DNA from: Actinomadura flavalba DSM 45200
GTDB lineage: Bacteria; Actinomycetota; Actinomycetes; Streptosporangiales; Streptosporangiaceae
Length of the DNA: 64,000 bases
NCBI RefSeq assembly: GCF_000374305.1
Contig: NZ_KB894093.1
Location: 1,240,001 to 1,304,000 of the forward strand
Direction: 5' to 3'
Shown: one piece after another, positions 1 to 10,218 of the stretch
How positions within the stretch are numbered: the first letter of the stretch is position 1
Layout of the letters: each line of letters opens with the position of its first letter
The notes under the pieces: model-generated
The model's input: the letters and a program-made list of their open reading frames with translations, nothing else
The model's database searches: none
Told to the model about the DNA's origin: nothing
Made by a program: the position numbers and the translations under genes

Positions 1-28
1 CTACCGAGAGAGCGTTGATCTTTGGCAT
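1..28 (-). CDS. Start of a gene cut by the left edge; possible antibiotic-biosynthesis/heme-degrading monooxygenase
   Basis: Only nine codons are visible on the minus strand from an ATG at 28, reading MPKINALSV, before the window ends. This N-terminus resembles that of small ABM-fold monooxygenases (MhuD/IsdG-like heme-degrading enzymes) of actinomycetes, which typically begin with a K-I-N-A-L-[ST]-V strand. The identification is from memory of the family and rests on very little sequence. No clear ribosome-binding site is seen. Confidence 0.4.
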
Positions 29-351
29 GCTCGACGCCAAAAACAAACGATCACCGTCCGTGGTCACGCACTCGGGAAGCGTCCCGACAACCGGCCGAAC
101 CCGCCTGACACCCGGTCGCTACAGTCCGGCGTTTCCGACTTGTCCTTTGCGGAGTCGCCTTTACTTATCTGAGCCTTGCCATCTGCGAAGACGGGGCGTA
201 GACAGGTGGTACGGACCCAGTGTCCGGGCACGGCGGCCAGGCACCCACGTGCGACCAGCCTCGGCAGGCGCGCCGAGACGGGCTCGACCCGCTCCGGCGA
301 ACACGGGTACACGCTTGGTAACCGGGTTCGACGTGCACGCCGGCGGCGTCC
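29..351. other. Intergenic stretch, no supported gene
   Basis: About 320 bases between the leftmost partial gene and the 3' end of the pentapeptide-repeat gene. It is slightly less GC-rich near 30-60 and 160-180. Open frames cross it on both strands, but none has a ribosome-binding site or recognisable protein features. It probably carries the upstream region of the minus-strand gene at the left edge. Confidence 0.5.
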
Positions 352-984
352 CTACCGGGGCGCCGCTCGCTCCTCCCGCACCTCCAGTCCCATCGCCACC
401 GCCAGCACGATCGCCTGCACGGGGTCGATGACGGCGCCGCGCATCGACACCGCCGTCGGATCGAGCGAGGAGATCTCGCTTCCGCGCAGGTCGCAGCCGC
501 GAAGGTCGGCCTCGCGCCACCACGTTCCGGACAGATCGCAGCGGGTCAGGACGGCGCCCGCCAGCCGCGCCCCGGCCAGGTCGGCCTCGCGCAGCCGGAC
601 GTCGGCGAACTCCGCGCGGCGCAGGTCGGCGCCGGGCAGGCCGGTGAACGACCAGTCGCCGCCGCGCACCTTGAGCAGGTCGAACGAGCAGCCGTCGAAC
701 ATCGACCCGACGAACTTGCAGCCCGTCAGCGTGGCGTCGAAGAACGAGCAACGCACGAACGTGCAGTTCAGAAAGGCCGAGTCGGTGAAGGACGCGACGT
801 TGAACCGTGCACCCCGGAACGTGCACTCGCTGAACACCGCGTCGGTGCCGGTGGCCTCGGTGAGGTCGGCGTCGGTGAACAGGACGCGTTCGTGCGCGGC
901 GCCGGAGAGGTCGGCGGCGTCCCAGTCGGGCGCGCGCACGGTGGTGTCGGTCGGGGCGGGTGTTCCATCGCGTCGTTCGGCCAC
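352..984 (-). CDS. Pentapeptide-repeat protein
   Basis: A 210-residue protein with runs of A(D/N)LXX-type pentapeptides, for example ADLTEA, CTFRGARF, ADLRRAEF, ADLAGARL, CDLRGSEI, which fold as a right-handed quadrilateral beta-helix. Pentapeptide proteins include gyrase-protecting DNA mimics (Qnr/MfpA), but many have no known role and nothing here points to gyrase specifically. The C-terminal stretch VQAIVLAVAMGLEV is a hydrophobic capping segment. I chose GTG at 984, 31 bases after the stop of the Fic-like gene; there is no strong ribosome-binding site, so the start is uncertain. It forms an operon with the Fic-like gene. Confidence 0.8.
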   Translation of the reverse strand: MAERRDGTPAPTDTTVRAPDWDAADLSGAAHERVLFTDADLTEATGTDAVFSECTFRGARFNVASFTDSAFLNCTFVRCSFFDATLTGCKFVGSMFDGCSFDLLKVRGGDWSFTGLPGADLRRAEFADVRLREADLAGARLAGAVLTRCDLSGTWWREADLRGCDLRGSEISSLDPTAVSMRGAVIDPVQAIVLAVAMGLEVREERAAPR

Positions 985-1015
985 GGCACGCAACCGTAGC
1001 GGGCGGGTACGACGG

Positions 1016-1813
1016 TCAGCCGCGCATGAACGCCTCGCAGATGGCCTGCGAGTCGCGGGCGGCGGCGGCCGTCGCGGCGGCGCAGTGCGCCACCCAGGCC
1101 GCGACGCCCTCCGCGCTGCCCGACGCGTACCCGCGCAGCGCGGCGGCGTACTCCCCCGCGAGTTCGGCGTGGCCGGTCTCGGGTGCGGTGAGGGACTTGG
1201 GGTCGAAGCCGCGGGCGACCAGCGTGAGCCGCTGCGCCGCGCGGGCGACGATGCCGTCGCCCCAGCCGAACGGACGCAGCGTCGCCAGCTCGCCGTGCAC
1301 GACGGCCGCGACGACGAGCGCCGGGGCCTTGGTCGGCGCGGTGAGCAGGTCGCTGAGCGTGCCGAGACGGGCCGCGACCTCCTGCGGCGACGGCGGCGTG
1401 CCGAGGCCGAGCGGATCGGTGACGGGCTTGCCGGGGTCGTCGTCGCGCGGACGGCCGAGCGCGGCGTCGTCCACGGCGTCGGCGGCGGCGAGCACGTGCA
1501 GGCGGGCCAGGACCTGGCGCGGCGCCTGCCGCCACGTGTCGGCGAGCGCGCCCAGTTCGGCGGACACGCGCAGCGAGCCCTGGACAACCGGGTCGGCGGG
1601 GTGTTCGGTGGTGCGCAGTTCGTCCAGCGTGACCGTCGCGCCCTCCAGGACGGCGGACGCGCGGGCGCCGCGCAGCGCGGACTCGGTGGAGACCTCGGCG
1701 CTGCGGCGCCGCAGGATGCGGTGGCCGAGCAGGCGGTCCACGGCCTTGCGCGCGTCGGCGACGGCGTCGGCGACTCCGGGCAGGTCCCCGACGGGGGCGA
1801 GGGCATCGGTCAC
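1016..1813 (-). CDS. Fic-domain-like protein with a degenerate active site
   Basis: A 265-residue protein with the two landmarks of the Fic fold. The N-terminal segment reads ASAVLEGATVTLDEL (about residues 51-65), matching the usual S-x-x-EG-x-x-x-T region. The later segment ELATLRPFGWGDGIVAR (about 175-191) aligns with the catalytic motif HPFxxGNGRxxR. The motif His is Arg180, the Asn is Asp and the following Arg is Ile, so AMP transfer as known for Fic enzymes is unlikely. The gene starts at a GTG preceded seven bases upstream by a TAAGGT box, suggesting a leaderless message. It lies divergent from acs and upstream of the pentapeptide gene. Confidence 0.75.
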   Translation of the reverse strand: MTDALAPVGDLPGVADAVADARKAVDRLLGHRILRRRSAEVSTESALRGARASAVLEGATVTLDELRTTEHPADPVVQGSLRVSAELGALADTWRQAPRQVLARLHVLAAADAVDDAALGRPRDDDPGKPVTDPLGLGTPPSPQEVAARLGTLSDLLTAPTKAPALVVAAVVHGELATLRPFGWGDGIVARAAQRLTLVARGFDPKSLTAPETGHAELAGEYAAALRGYASGSAEGVAAWVAHCAAATAAAARDSQAICEAFMRG

Positions 1814-1820
1814 GGCCCCG

Positions 1821-1826
1821 ACCTTA
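1821..1826 (-). promoter_or_regulatory. -10 box of the Fic-like gene (leaderless)
   Basis: TAAGGT on the minus strand ends seven bases before the GTG at 1813, the spacing expected when transcription starts at the first base of the start codon. No clear -35 element is seen. Confidence 0.6.
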
Positions 1827-2034
1827 CGCGGTCGGGCCGACCGATCCGTCCTCGGGCGGGCCGGAGCGGTTCCGTCGTGGCACCTGCGGGAAGGGGTCCG
1901 ACCGAACCGCTGTGGCGGGAATCACATAGCATCCCATCGAAGTCAGGAGGCGTCCGGGCCCCCTTGTCCGAGCGGCCGTTACGCGCCGACCGAGTCGTCC
2001 CGGCGCCGTCCTCTTTCGTCAGCAAGGAGTGTGC

Positions 2035-4002
<1,968 letters not shown>

Positions 4003-4009
4003 GGCGTCG

Positions 4010-4044
4010 CGGGTGCCCGGGAGGTTCTTCTTCCCGGGCACCCG
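4010..4044 (+). terminator. Hairpin terminator after acs
   Basis: A perfect 13-bp inverted repeat (4010-4022 and 4032-4044, arm CGGGTGCCCGGGA) with a nine-base loop starts eight bases after the acs stop. No U-run follows, as is usual in high-GC actinomycetes. Confidence 0.8.
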
Positions 4045-4315
4045 TGGTCAGAGCACGATTGAAGCTCCGGTTGTCCACAGGGTGCGATTCGGTTGGCGGA
4101 AGGGCGTCCGGGCGCGAGAAGGTAGGGACCGGATCATCCGATTCCCGGTGATCGGCGGTTTGGGCCGTCGTGACCTCGGACAGGCCGAGAGAAGGGCCGC
4201 CGGGGCGGGGACGGATGCCGTGACGCCCGCACGGGTGCCGGGTGGCCGCCGGGCCGGTGCGGCTGCCACGCTGTGGGCGGCCCCAGGCCGGGGCCGGTGA
4301 GAAGGAGTGAGCGAT

Positions 4316-4747
4316 ATGTCCGAGGCACTGCCCGGCGAGCGCATCGAGGACAAGTCCCTCGGCGACCTCGTCGCGCTGGCGTCCAGCAACGTCTCCGGCC
4401 TGATCAGGGCCGAGATGGAACTGGCCAAGATCGAGCTGAAGAACGACGCGAAGAAGGCCGCCATCGGCGGCACGCTGTTCGCCGTCGCCGGACTCATCGG
4501 CGGCCTGATCGTCATCCTGCTGTCGATCGCGCTGGCGTACGGGCTGGTCGCCCTCGGCATCTGGCACTGGGCCGCGTTCCTGATCGTCGCCGTCCTCTAC
4601 GCGCTCCTCGCCGGTGGGATGGTCTGGGTCGGCATTCAGCGCATCAAGAAGATCGACGGCGCGAAGCGCACCCGCAAGACGCTCCGCGACGACGTCTCGC
4701 TGCTGCGGCGCGGGGGCGGCTCGGACAAGCCCGCCCTGACGGAGTAG
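4316..4747 (+). CDS. Holin-like (actinobacterial Phage_holin_3_6 / holin-X) membrane protein
   Basis: A 143-residue protein: a charged N-terminal helix (residues 5-50, DLVALASSNVSGLIRAEMEL), two membrane helices (about 55-80 and 85-110, separated by a short GIWHW turn), and a basic C-terminal tail. This layout is that of the conserved actinobacterial holin-like family (Rv3669 position). In chromosomal context it is not a phage lysis gene, and the true role is unknown. The ATG at 4316 follows AAGGAG (4302-4307) by eight bases; an upstream GTG at 4307 overlaps that site and is rejected. It lies five bases upstream of the epoxide hydrolase gene and is probably co-transcribed with it. Confidence 0.85.
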   Translation: MSEALPGERIEDKSLGDLVALASSNVSGLIRAEMELAKIELKNDAKKAAIGGTLFAVAGLIGGLIVILLSIALAYGLVALGIWHWAAFLIVAVLYALLAGGMVWVGIQRIKKIDGAKRTRKTLRDDVSLLRRGGGSDKPALTE

Positions 4748-4752
4748 CACCG

Positions 4753-5670
4753 GTGGGAGGGCATGACGCGTCCGTCGTCGAGATCGAAGGGCCGTGGACG
4801 CACCGGGCCGTGACCGCGGGCGGCACCCGGTTCCATGTCGCGGAGGCCGGTGAAGGCCCCCTCGTCCTCCTGCTGCACGGATTTCCGCAGTTCTGGTGGT
4901 CGTGGCACCACCAGATCGAGTCGCTGGCCGCCGCCGGATACCGGGCGGTCGCCGTCGATCTGCGGGGGTACGGCGGCAGCGACAAGCCGTCGCGCGGGTA
5001 CGACCTCGGCACGCTCGCCGCCGACGCCGCCGGGCTGGTCCGCGCGCTCGGGGAGGCGGGCGCGGTCGTCGTCGGGCACGACTGGGGCGGCCTGCTGGGC
5101 TGGACGATGGCCGTCCAGCACCCGAAGGTCGTGCACCGGCTCGCCGTCGTCGGCGCGCCGCATCCGCTGCGGCTGCGGCAGGCCGTCCTCGGTGACCTGC
5201 GCGGCCAGGCGTGGGCCGTGCGGCACACGTTCGGGTTCCAGATGCCGGTCGTGCCCGAGCGACGGCTCGTCGCCGACGACGCCGCCCTCGTCGGACGGCT
5301 GCTGCACGAGTGGTCCGGGCCCGGCTTCCCCGACGAGCGCACCGAGCGGCTGGCCCGGCAGGGCATGCGGCTCCCCGGCGTGGCGCACTCGGCGATGGAG
5401 TACCACCGCTGGCTGATCCGCTCGCTGCCCCGCCCGGACGGCATCCGGTACGCGCGCCGCATGCGCGGGCAGATCCACGTGCCCACGCTCCAGCTCCACG
5501 GCGCCCTCGACCGGTGCACGCTCCCGGAGACCGCGCAGGGCTCGGGCCGCTACGTCGCCGCGCCGTACCGCTGGAAGCTCATCGAGAACGCAGGGCATTT
5601 CCCCCACCAGGAGCGCCCGGACCAGTTCGACGCCCACCTGCTCGGCTGGCTCCGCGACCCCGGCCTCTGA
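4753..5670 (+). CDS. Alpha/beta-hydrolase, epoxide hydrolase type (EphE-like)
   Basis: A 305-residue alpha/beta-hydrolase. The oxyanion motif HGFPQFWWSWHHQ lies at about residues 40-52. The nucleophile elbow GHDWGG carries Asp (about 112), as in epoxide hydrolases and haloalkane dehalogenases rather than serine esterases. The late His is in NAGHFPHQERPD near the C-terminus. Position next to acs and the holin-like gene and upstream of marP corresponds to Rv3670 (EphE). The GTG at 4753 follows GGAG (4741-4744) and lies five bases after the preceding stop, indicating coupling. The substrate cannot be read from the sequence. Confidence 0.88.
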   Translation: MGGHDASVVEIEGPWTHRAVTAGGTRFHVAEAGEGPLVLLLHGFPQFWWSWHHQIESLAAAGYRAVAVDLRGYGGSDKPSRGYDLGTLAADAAGLVRALGEAGAVVVGHDWGGLLGWTMAVQHPKVVHRLAVVGAPHPLRLRQAVLGDLRGQAWAVRHTFGFQMPVVPERRLVADDAALVGRLLHEWSGPGFPDERTERLARQGMRLPGVAHSAMEYHRWLIRSLPRPDGIRYARRMRGQIHVPTLQLHGALDRCTLPETAQGSGRYVAAPYRWKLIENAGHFPHQERPDQFDAHLLGWLRDPGL

Positions 5671-5687
5671 CCCGGCCCCGGTGGGCG

Positions 5688-5693
5688 TAGCGT
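5688..5693 (+). promoter_or_regulatory. -10 box of the DUF309 gene (leaderless)
   Basis: TAGCGT ends seven bases before the GTG at 5701, which supports that codon as both transcription and translation start. Confidence 0.55.
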
Positions 5694-5700
5694 GGGGACG

Positions 5701-6174
5701 GTGCGAGACCGGGACGAGGACGGCCGGGCGCGGAACGCGCGGCCCCGCGACGCCTACGGGCGGCCGCTGGCGCACGGCAGCGCCGGGGTGCCGACGATGC
5801 CGGAGGATCTGGACGTCACGCCCGCGCAGGGGCTGGCCGAGGCGCAGCGCTTGCTCGACGCCGACCGGCCGTTCCACGCGCACGAGGTGCTGGAGGCCGT
5901 CTGGAAGGCGGCGCCCGACGCCGAGCGCGCACTGTGGCGGTCCCTGGCGCAGGTGGCCGTGGGGATCACGCACGTGCGGCGCGGGAATCCCCGGGGCGCG
6001 CGTGCGCTGCTGGAACGCGCGTCCGCCGCACTCGCGCCTTTCCGCGACGATCCACCCCACGACCTCGACGTCGCGGCCGTCATCGCCTTCGCCGACGAAC
6101 TCCGCGCCCGCCCCGACACGACCCTGACACCCGACACGACCCTGCCCCTGCGCCTGACCCGCCGAACACCCTGA
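5701..6174 (+). CDS. DUF309 family protein
   Basis: A 157-residue all-alpha protein with the DUF309 signature FHAHEVLEAVWKAAP (about residues 59-73), a H-x-x-x-E-x-x-W motif that may bind a metal, and a second helix ending GITHVRRGNPRGARALL. The family is widespread in actinobacteria and cyanobacteria, with no settled function. The start at 5701 is chosen because a TAGCGT box sits seven bases upstream; a GTG at 5692 is also in frame. The C-terminus carries a short repeat, TTLTPDTTLPL. It is convergent with marP across a block of 60-bp repeats and is not part of the M. tuberculosis block. Confidence 0.8.
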   Translation: MRDRDEDGRARNARPRDAYGRPLAHGSAGVPTMPEDLDVTPAQGLAEAQRLLDADRPFHAHEVLEAVWKAAPDAERALWRSLAQVAVGITHVRRGNPRGARALLERASAALAPFRDDPPHDLDVAAVIAFADELRARPDTTLTPDTTLPLRLTRRTP

Positions 6175-6206
6175 CGCCCGACAAGAAGATTCATCCACGC
6201 GGCGCA

Positions 6207-6475
6207 CCGTTCCCACGCGCGACCCACCGCACATCGCGCGTCCAGCCTGCGGCTACCTGCGGCAAAGCGTTCCCGCGTGCGACCCTCCGCACATCGCGCG
6301 TCCTGCCTGCGACCACCCGCGCCAAAGCGTTCCCGTGCGCAACCTCCGGACATCGCGCGTCCCGCCTGCGACCACCCGCGGCGAAGCGTTCCCGCGTGCA
6401 ACCCTCCGCGCATCGCGCGCGCTGCCTGCGATCACTCGCGGCCGCGTGCGAACCTCCGCGCACCGCACCTGCGGG
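6207..6475. repeat. 60-bp tandem repeat block between converging genes
   Basis: About four and a half copies of a 60-base unit with core GCGTTCCCGCGTGCGACC, then a CACATCGCGCGTCC-type segment, CTGCGACCACCCGCG and a CAAA linker. Copies begin near 6207, 6267, 6327 and 6386, with a decayed copy near 6440. The period is 60, 60 and 59, so no reading frame is kept throughout. It lies between the 3' ends of the DUF309 gene and marP. No terminator-like hairpin is seen elsewhere in this gap. Confidence 0.85.
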
Positions 6476-6529
6476 CATCAGCGCGGCGCGCGCCCTGCGT
6501 GCGGCCGTCCCGAGGCCGTGCGCTGGGCG

Positions 6530-7726
6530 TCAGTCCGAGCAGTTGCCCGTCGAGACCGGGGTCGTGGTGCGGGCGCCCTCGCGGGCGTTGGACGAGACCT
6601 CTTCGGCGGTGAGGGCGTAGCCGGTGGCGGCGGTGTCGAGGGCGGCGGCGAAGATGACGCCGTAGACGCGGCCGTCGGGGGTGAGGAGCGGCCCGCCCGA
6701 GTTGCCGGGTTCGACGACGCCGCGGATCGCGTAGATCTCCCGGCTGACCTGGCCCGTGTGGTAGATGTCGGGGCCCTTGGCCGTCTGCCGGGCGCGGACG
6801 CGGGCGGCGCCGGCCGTGAACGGGTGGTTCTTCGGGAAGCCCGCGATGATCGCGTCGTCGCGGACGCGGGCCGGACCGGCGAACTTCAGTGCGGGCGCCT
6901 TGAGCCCCGGCACGTGCAGCACAGCGATGTCGCGTTTGGGGTCGTAGACGACGACCCGTCCGCGTTCGCGTTCACCGTCGAGCGTCGCGACCGTGGACGA
7001 GCCGCGCGCCCCGGCGACCACGTGCGCGTTCGTCATGACCCGGTTCGGCGCGAAGACGAACCCGGTGCCCTCGATGCGCCGCTGGCACTCCGGCGCGGTG
7101 CTGACGACCTTGACGATGCTCTGCTTCGCGGCCCGCAGCGCCGCCGTGTTGAGAATCGCGTCGTCGGGCGGCGGGACCTCGGCGACCGACTCGCCGCCGA
7201 GTCCGTTGAACACCTGCGGGAACTCGCTGCTGGCGACGAACCCTCGGAACGAGGTGAACCACGTCTGCGCCTGGTTCGGCATGACGTCGTCGACCCCGTT
7301 GATGATCGCCGACGACTTGACCTGCGTGCGGACGGGCCGGAACTCCGAGTTCGCGACGAGCGTCCCGAAGAACCACGCGACGATCAGCAGCGACAGCGAA
7401 CTGACGACGGCGCCGCCCGCCGCGTCCACGGCGCGCGCGTTGACGCCGGTGACGCGGTTGCGCAGCACCGCGCCGATCGACGAGGCGATGAGCTGCCCGA
7501 GCGTCGCCGCGAGGAACGCGATGACGATGGCGAGCAGCGCCTGCTGGGCGGTGCCGTCCACGGTCTTCTCGGCGAGCGGTGGCGCGATCAGCACGCCGAC
7601 GACGCCGCCTCCGACGAAGCCGCCGAAGCTCAGCAGGCTCACGATGAAACCCTGCCGGTACCCCGAGACGGCGAAGAGCACGACGAGGATCAGCAGGATG
7701 AGGTCGAGAAGGTGGTCGCCCAGCAC
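6530..7726 (-). CDS. marP: MarP-type membrane serine protease (CvpA + trypsin domains)
   Basis: A 398-residue protein with four N-terminal membrane helices of the CvpA/colicin-V-production type (about residues 5-130), then a periplasmic chymotrypsin-like protease. The triad is visible: His in TNAHVV (about 248), Asp in DPKRDIAVL (about 277) and Ser in EPGNSGGPL (about 352). In M. tuberculosis MarP (Rv3671c) this protease protects against acid and oxidative stress and cleaves a peptidoglycan hydrolase. Cys231 and Cys396 could form the redox disulfide described for MarP. The GTG start at 7726 follows a TATACG box by eight bases. The CoA-type Nudix and nth genes lie upstream, the same order as in M. 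tuberculosis. Confidence 0.92.
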   Translation of the reverse strand: MLGDHLLDLILLILVVLFAVSGYRQGFIVSLLSFGGFVGGGVVGVLIAPPLAEKTVDGTAQQALLAIVIAFLAATLGQLIASSIGAVLRNRVTGVNARAVDAAGGAVVSSLSLLIVAWFFGTLVANSEFRPVRTQVKSSAIINGVDDVMPNQAQTWFTSFRGFVASSEFPQVFNGLGGESVAEVPPPDDAILNTAALRAAKQSIVKVVSTAPECQRRIEGTGFVFAPNRVMTNAHVVAGARGSSTVATLDGERERGRVVVYDPKRDIAVLHVPGLKAPALKFAGPARVRDDAIIAGFPKNHPFTAGAARVRARQTAKGPDIYHTGQVSREIYAIRGVVEPGNSGGPLLTPDGRVYGVIFAAALDTAATGYALTAEEVSSNAREGARTTTPVSTGNCSD

Positions 7727-7734
7727 CGCTTCAC

Positions 7735-7740
7735 CGTATA
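7735..7740 (-). promoter_or_regulatory. -10 box of marP
   Basis: TATACG on the minus strand ends eight bases before the marP GTG, consistent with a leaderless or near-leaderless message. Confidence 0.5.
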
Positions 7741-7807
7741 GCGCCCACGGTGGTCCGCACGTCCCCTCGGCGGACCAGATCGCGTCGCGCGGGGTCGCCG
7801 CGCGGGA

Positions 7808-8470
7808 CTACGGGCGGCGTGCGGCCAGGTCGAGGATGTGACCGGGCAGTTCCTCGACGTGATCGTGGTCCCACGGACGGTCCCATCCGGCGGCGTCCAG
7901 AACCTGCGTGAGCAGACCCGCGGTGAAGCCCCAGACGAACATCCCGCCGACCTTGAACGCGGGACCGAGCTTGAGCCCGTTGGGGTGCCGGACGGTGACG
8001 CGGTTGGCGGGGTCGGTCAGATCGGTGATGGGGACGCGGGCGACGGTGGCGACCTCGCCCGGATGCCCCGGGGCGATCTCGGACGGGTCGCGCCACCAGG
8101 CGGCGACGGGCGTCACCCGGTGCTCGCTGCGCGCCAGGTACAGCTCGGGCATGGTCGCGAGGACCTCGACGCCGCCGGGTTCGACACCGGCCTCCTCCCA
8201 CGCCTCGCGCAGCGCCGCGTGAACCGGGCCGTCGTCCTCGGGGTCGATGCGGCCGCCGGGGAAGGCGGGCTGGCCCGCGTGCTTGGCGAGGGTCGCGGCG
8301 CGTTCGGTGAGCAGCACGTCGGGACCGTCCGGGCCCTCGCCGAACAGCAGCAGCACGGCGGCGGCGCGGCCCCGGCCGGGACGCGGGCGCAGCATCGGCG
8401 GGACGTCCAGCGTGGGCGCGGCGGCGCGCAGCCGGTCGAGCCACGGGGGGCAGGACGAAAGGTCGGTCAC
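7808..8470 (-). CDS. Nudix hydrolase, CoA-diphosphatase type
   Basis: A 220-residue Nudix enzyme. The segment LLTERAATLAKHAGQPAFPGG is the extra motif that marks CoA/acyl-CoA diphosphatases (UPF0035/NudL group), and it runs into the Nudix box ending AALREAWEEAGV. The expected activity is cleavage of CoA to phosphopantetheine and 3',5'-ADP. The start is GTG at 8470, 11 bases after GGAGG; the open frame extends further upstream but has no family similarity there. It lies between nth and marP, as Rv3672c does in M. tuberculosis. The thioredoxin-like gene that sits between them in that species is absent. Confidence 0.88.
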   Translation of the reverse strand: MTDLSSCPPWLDRLRAAAPTLDVPPMLRPRPGRGRAAAVLLLFGEGPDGPDVLLTERAATLAKHAGQPAFPGGRIDPEDDGPVHAALREAWEEAGVEPGGVEVLATMPELYLARSEHRVTPVAAWWRDPSEIAPGHPGEVATVARVPITDLTDPANRVTVRHPNGLKLGPAFKVGGMFVWGFTAGLLTQVLDAAGWDRPWDHDHVEELPGHILDLAARRP

Positions 8471-8529
8471 GACTTCTGCAACCTCCGCTCGGCGGGGGAA
8501 CTTCCCCGCCCATTCTCCCGGCGCGGCGG

Positions 8530-9276
8530 TCAGACGGTCGGGTAGGGGCCGCCCTTGACGAGCTTGAGCGCCGCCGCGCGCTCGACCGGCCCCGCCCCGT
8601 ACGACGGGCACAGGTCGGCGACGGGGCAGGCGCCGCATGCCGGACGGCGGGCGTGGCAGATGCGGCGTCCGTGCCAGATGAGGCGCTGGGACAGCATCGT
8701 CCAGTCCTTCGGGGGGAAGATCTCGGCGATGGCGCGCTCGACCTTGTCGGGGTCGGTCTCGTCGGTCCACCCGAACCGGCGGACGAGCCGCCCGAAGTGG
8801 GTGTCGACGGTGATGCCGGGCTTGCCGAACGCGTTGCCGAGGACGACGTTGGCGGTCTTGCGGCCGACGCCGGGGAGGGTGACGAGGTCGTCGAGACGCG
8901 GCGGGACCTCGCCGTCGAAGCGTTCCACCAGGGCCGCCGACAGGCCCATCACCGACTTGGTCTTCGCGCGGAAGAACCCGGTGGGGCGCAGGATCTCCTC
9001 CAGGTCCTCCGGGTTAGCCGCCGCCATCGCCTCGGGCGTCGGGTACTTGGCGAACAGCGCGGGCGTGGTGAGGTTGACGCGGACGTCGGTGGTCTGCGCG
9101 GACAGCACGGTCGCAACCAGGAGCTGGAACGCGTCGGCGAAGTCGAGTTCGCAGTGCGCGTCGGGGTACGTCGCGGTGAGGACCCGGTCGATCTTGCGCG
9201 CCCGGCGCACCATCCCGAGCCGCGTCTCGTCCGCCCACTTCCGAGCCCGCCCCCGGACCCCCGCCTCCGTCACCAT
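8530..9276 (-). CDS. nth: Endonuclease III (DNA glycosylase/AP lyase)
   Basis: A 248-residue base-excision repair enzyme that removes oxidised pyrimidines. The helix-hairpin-helix [17 protein letters not shown] (about residues 133-149) holds the catalytic Lys, and [12 protein letters not shown] holds the catalytic Asp. The [4Fe-4S] cluster ligands follow the canonical spacing C-x6-C-x2-C-x5-C ([17 protein letters not shown]) near 207-223. The ATG at 9276 has a TACGCT box six bases upstream, which argues for a leaderless start and against longer in-frame extensions. It corresponds to Rv3674c. Confidence 0.95.
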   Translation of the reverse strand: MVTEAGVRGRARKWADETRLGMVRRARKIDRVLTATYPDAHCELDFADAFQLLVATVLSAQTTDVRVNLTTPALFAKYPTPEAMAAANPEDLEEILRPTGFFRAKTKSVMGLSAALVERFDGEVPPRLDDLVTLPGVGRKTANVVLGNAFGKPGITVDTHFGRLVRRFGWTDETDPDKVERAIAEIFPPKDWTMLSQRLIWHGRRICHARRPACGACPVADLCPSYGAGPVERAAALKLVKGGPYPTV

Positions 9277-9282
9277 GAGCCC

Positions 9283-9288
9283 AGCGTA
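9283..9288 (-). promoter_or_regulatory. -10 box of nth (leaderless)
   Basis: TACGCT on the minus strand ends six bases before the nth ATG. Confidence 0.55.
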
Positions 9289-9415
9289 AGCGCAACCCCA
9301 CCCCCACCGGACCCGGTTCTCCCAGCCCGGCGCCCGACGTCCAGGCGCGGGTGCGCGATCGCCGCCTGGCGATCGGCGGCAGGTGGGACCGAGCGCGGCG
9401 CAGCCTGGGTCGCGA

Positions 9416-9490
9416 CGAGCCCTGCCGCCCGCGACTTCGACGGCTGAGAGCCGGGCGACGCCGACTCCCGCCGCCGCGCGGCAGGGCTCG
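9416..9490. repeat. Widely spaced perfect 13-bp inverted repeat
   Basis: CGAGCCCTGCCGC (9416-9428) and its exact reverse complement (9478-9490) are 49 bases apart in the 324-base gap between the divergent nth and secreted-protein genes. The gap otherwise holds only a G-rich tract (about 9498-9520) and the ribosome-binding site of the next gene. The repeat could form a cruciform or long stem in RNA; no function is evident. Confidence 0.6.
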
Positions 9491-9600
9491 TTCTCCCCCG
9501 TGCGGGTGGGGGCGTGGGGCCGTTTTCGGTCGTGTGGGGGAGGTCGGGGGTTTCGGCGGTTGCGAGGATTTGGGCACTTCAGCGAGATGGAGGAGGGCTT

Positions 9601-10218
9601 GTGAAGAACATGTTCGTGGGCGGTGCGCTCGTCGGTTCGGTGTTGGCCTTCGGGGTGCTTGCGCTGGGTGGGGCGTCCGCTGCTGCCGACCGGCGGCCGC
9701 CGGTCAAGGAGGGGCACGTCGCCGGGGACGCTTGGGTGCGGTTCAGCGCCGATCCGCAGAATCCGTTGCGGCGGTTCGTCTTCGACGCGCACGGTCATCC
9801 GTTCAAGGTCGCCGGTGGGAAGGTCGTGTTCGGCGCCGCGCGAGGCACGGTCCGGTTCGACCATCCGGAGCCCGGAGGGAAGCACAACTGGGGAACCGTC
9901 AACGTCGACTACGTGATGACGGGCGGGCCCGTGGCGGTCGTGTCCGGTACCAGTGCCGGGGACCTCTGGCCCAAGGGCGCGCGCATGACCTTCACCGTCT
10001 ACGACGACCCGCGCGGCGACCGCCACGACCGCGTCGGCTTCTCCTGGGGCGTTCTGGACCATCGCTGCACCCAGATGGACGGCGGACCCGCGCCGTTCGC
10101 CCCGTACGTCTCGGGGCGCGGCTACACCGTCCGCCATGCCGAACTCCCGACCGCGCCGGAAGGCACCCAGGGGCCGGACAAGGCGCCCACCTGCACGAAC
10201 ACGGACCTGCTCAACTGA
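9601..10218 (+). CDS. Secreted protein of unknown function
   Basis: A 205-residue protein with a clear signal peptide: MKNMF, a hydrophobic core [17 protein letters not shown] and an AxA-type site (ASAAA) at about 31. The mature part is beta-rich with repeated aromatic and glycine residues ([46 protein letters not shown]) and has two cysteines (about 161 and 200) that could pair. I do not recognise a named family; the length and style suggest an extracellular beta-sandwich. GTG at 9601 follows GGAGG (about 9590-9594). It is convergent with the large glycosyltransferase gene and has no counterpart in the M. tuberculosis block. Confidence 0.8.
   Translation: MKNMFVGGALVGSVLAFGVLALGGASAAADRRPPVKEGHVAGDAWVRFSADPQNPLRRFVFDAHGHPFKVAGGKVVFGAARGTVRFDHPEPGGKHNWGTVNVDYVMTGGPVAVVSGTSAGDLWPKGARMTFTVYDDPRGDRHDRVGFSWGVLDHRCTQMDGGPAPFAPYVSGRGYTVRHAELPTAPEGTQGPDKAPTCTNTDLLN

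Noticed and set aside
6207..6475. CRISPR array
   Set aside because: The 60-base units are contiguous and diverged, with no unique spacers and no cas genes nearby.
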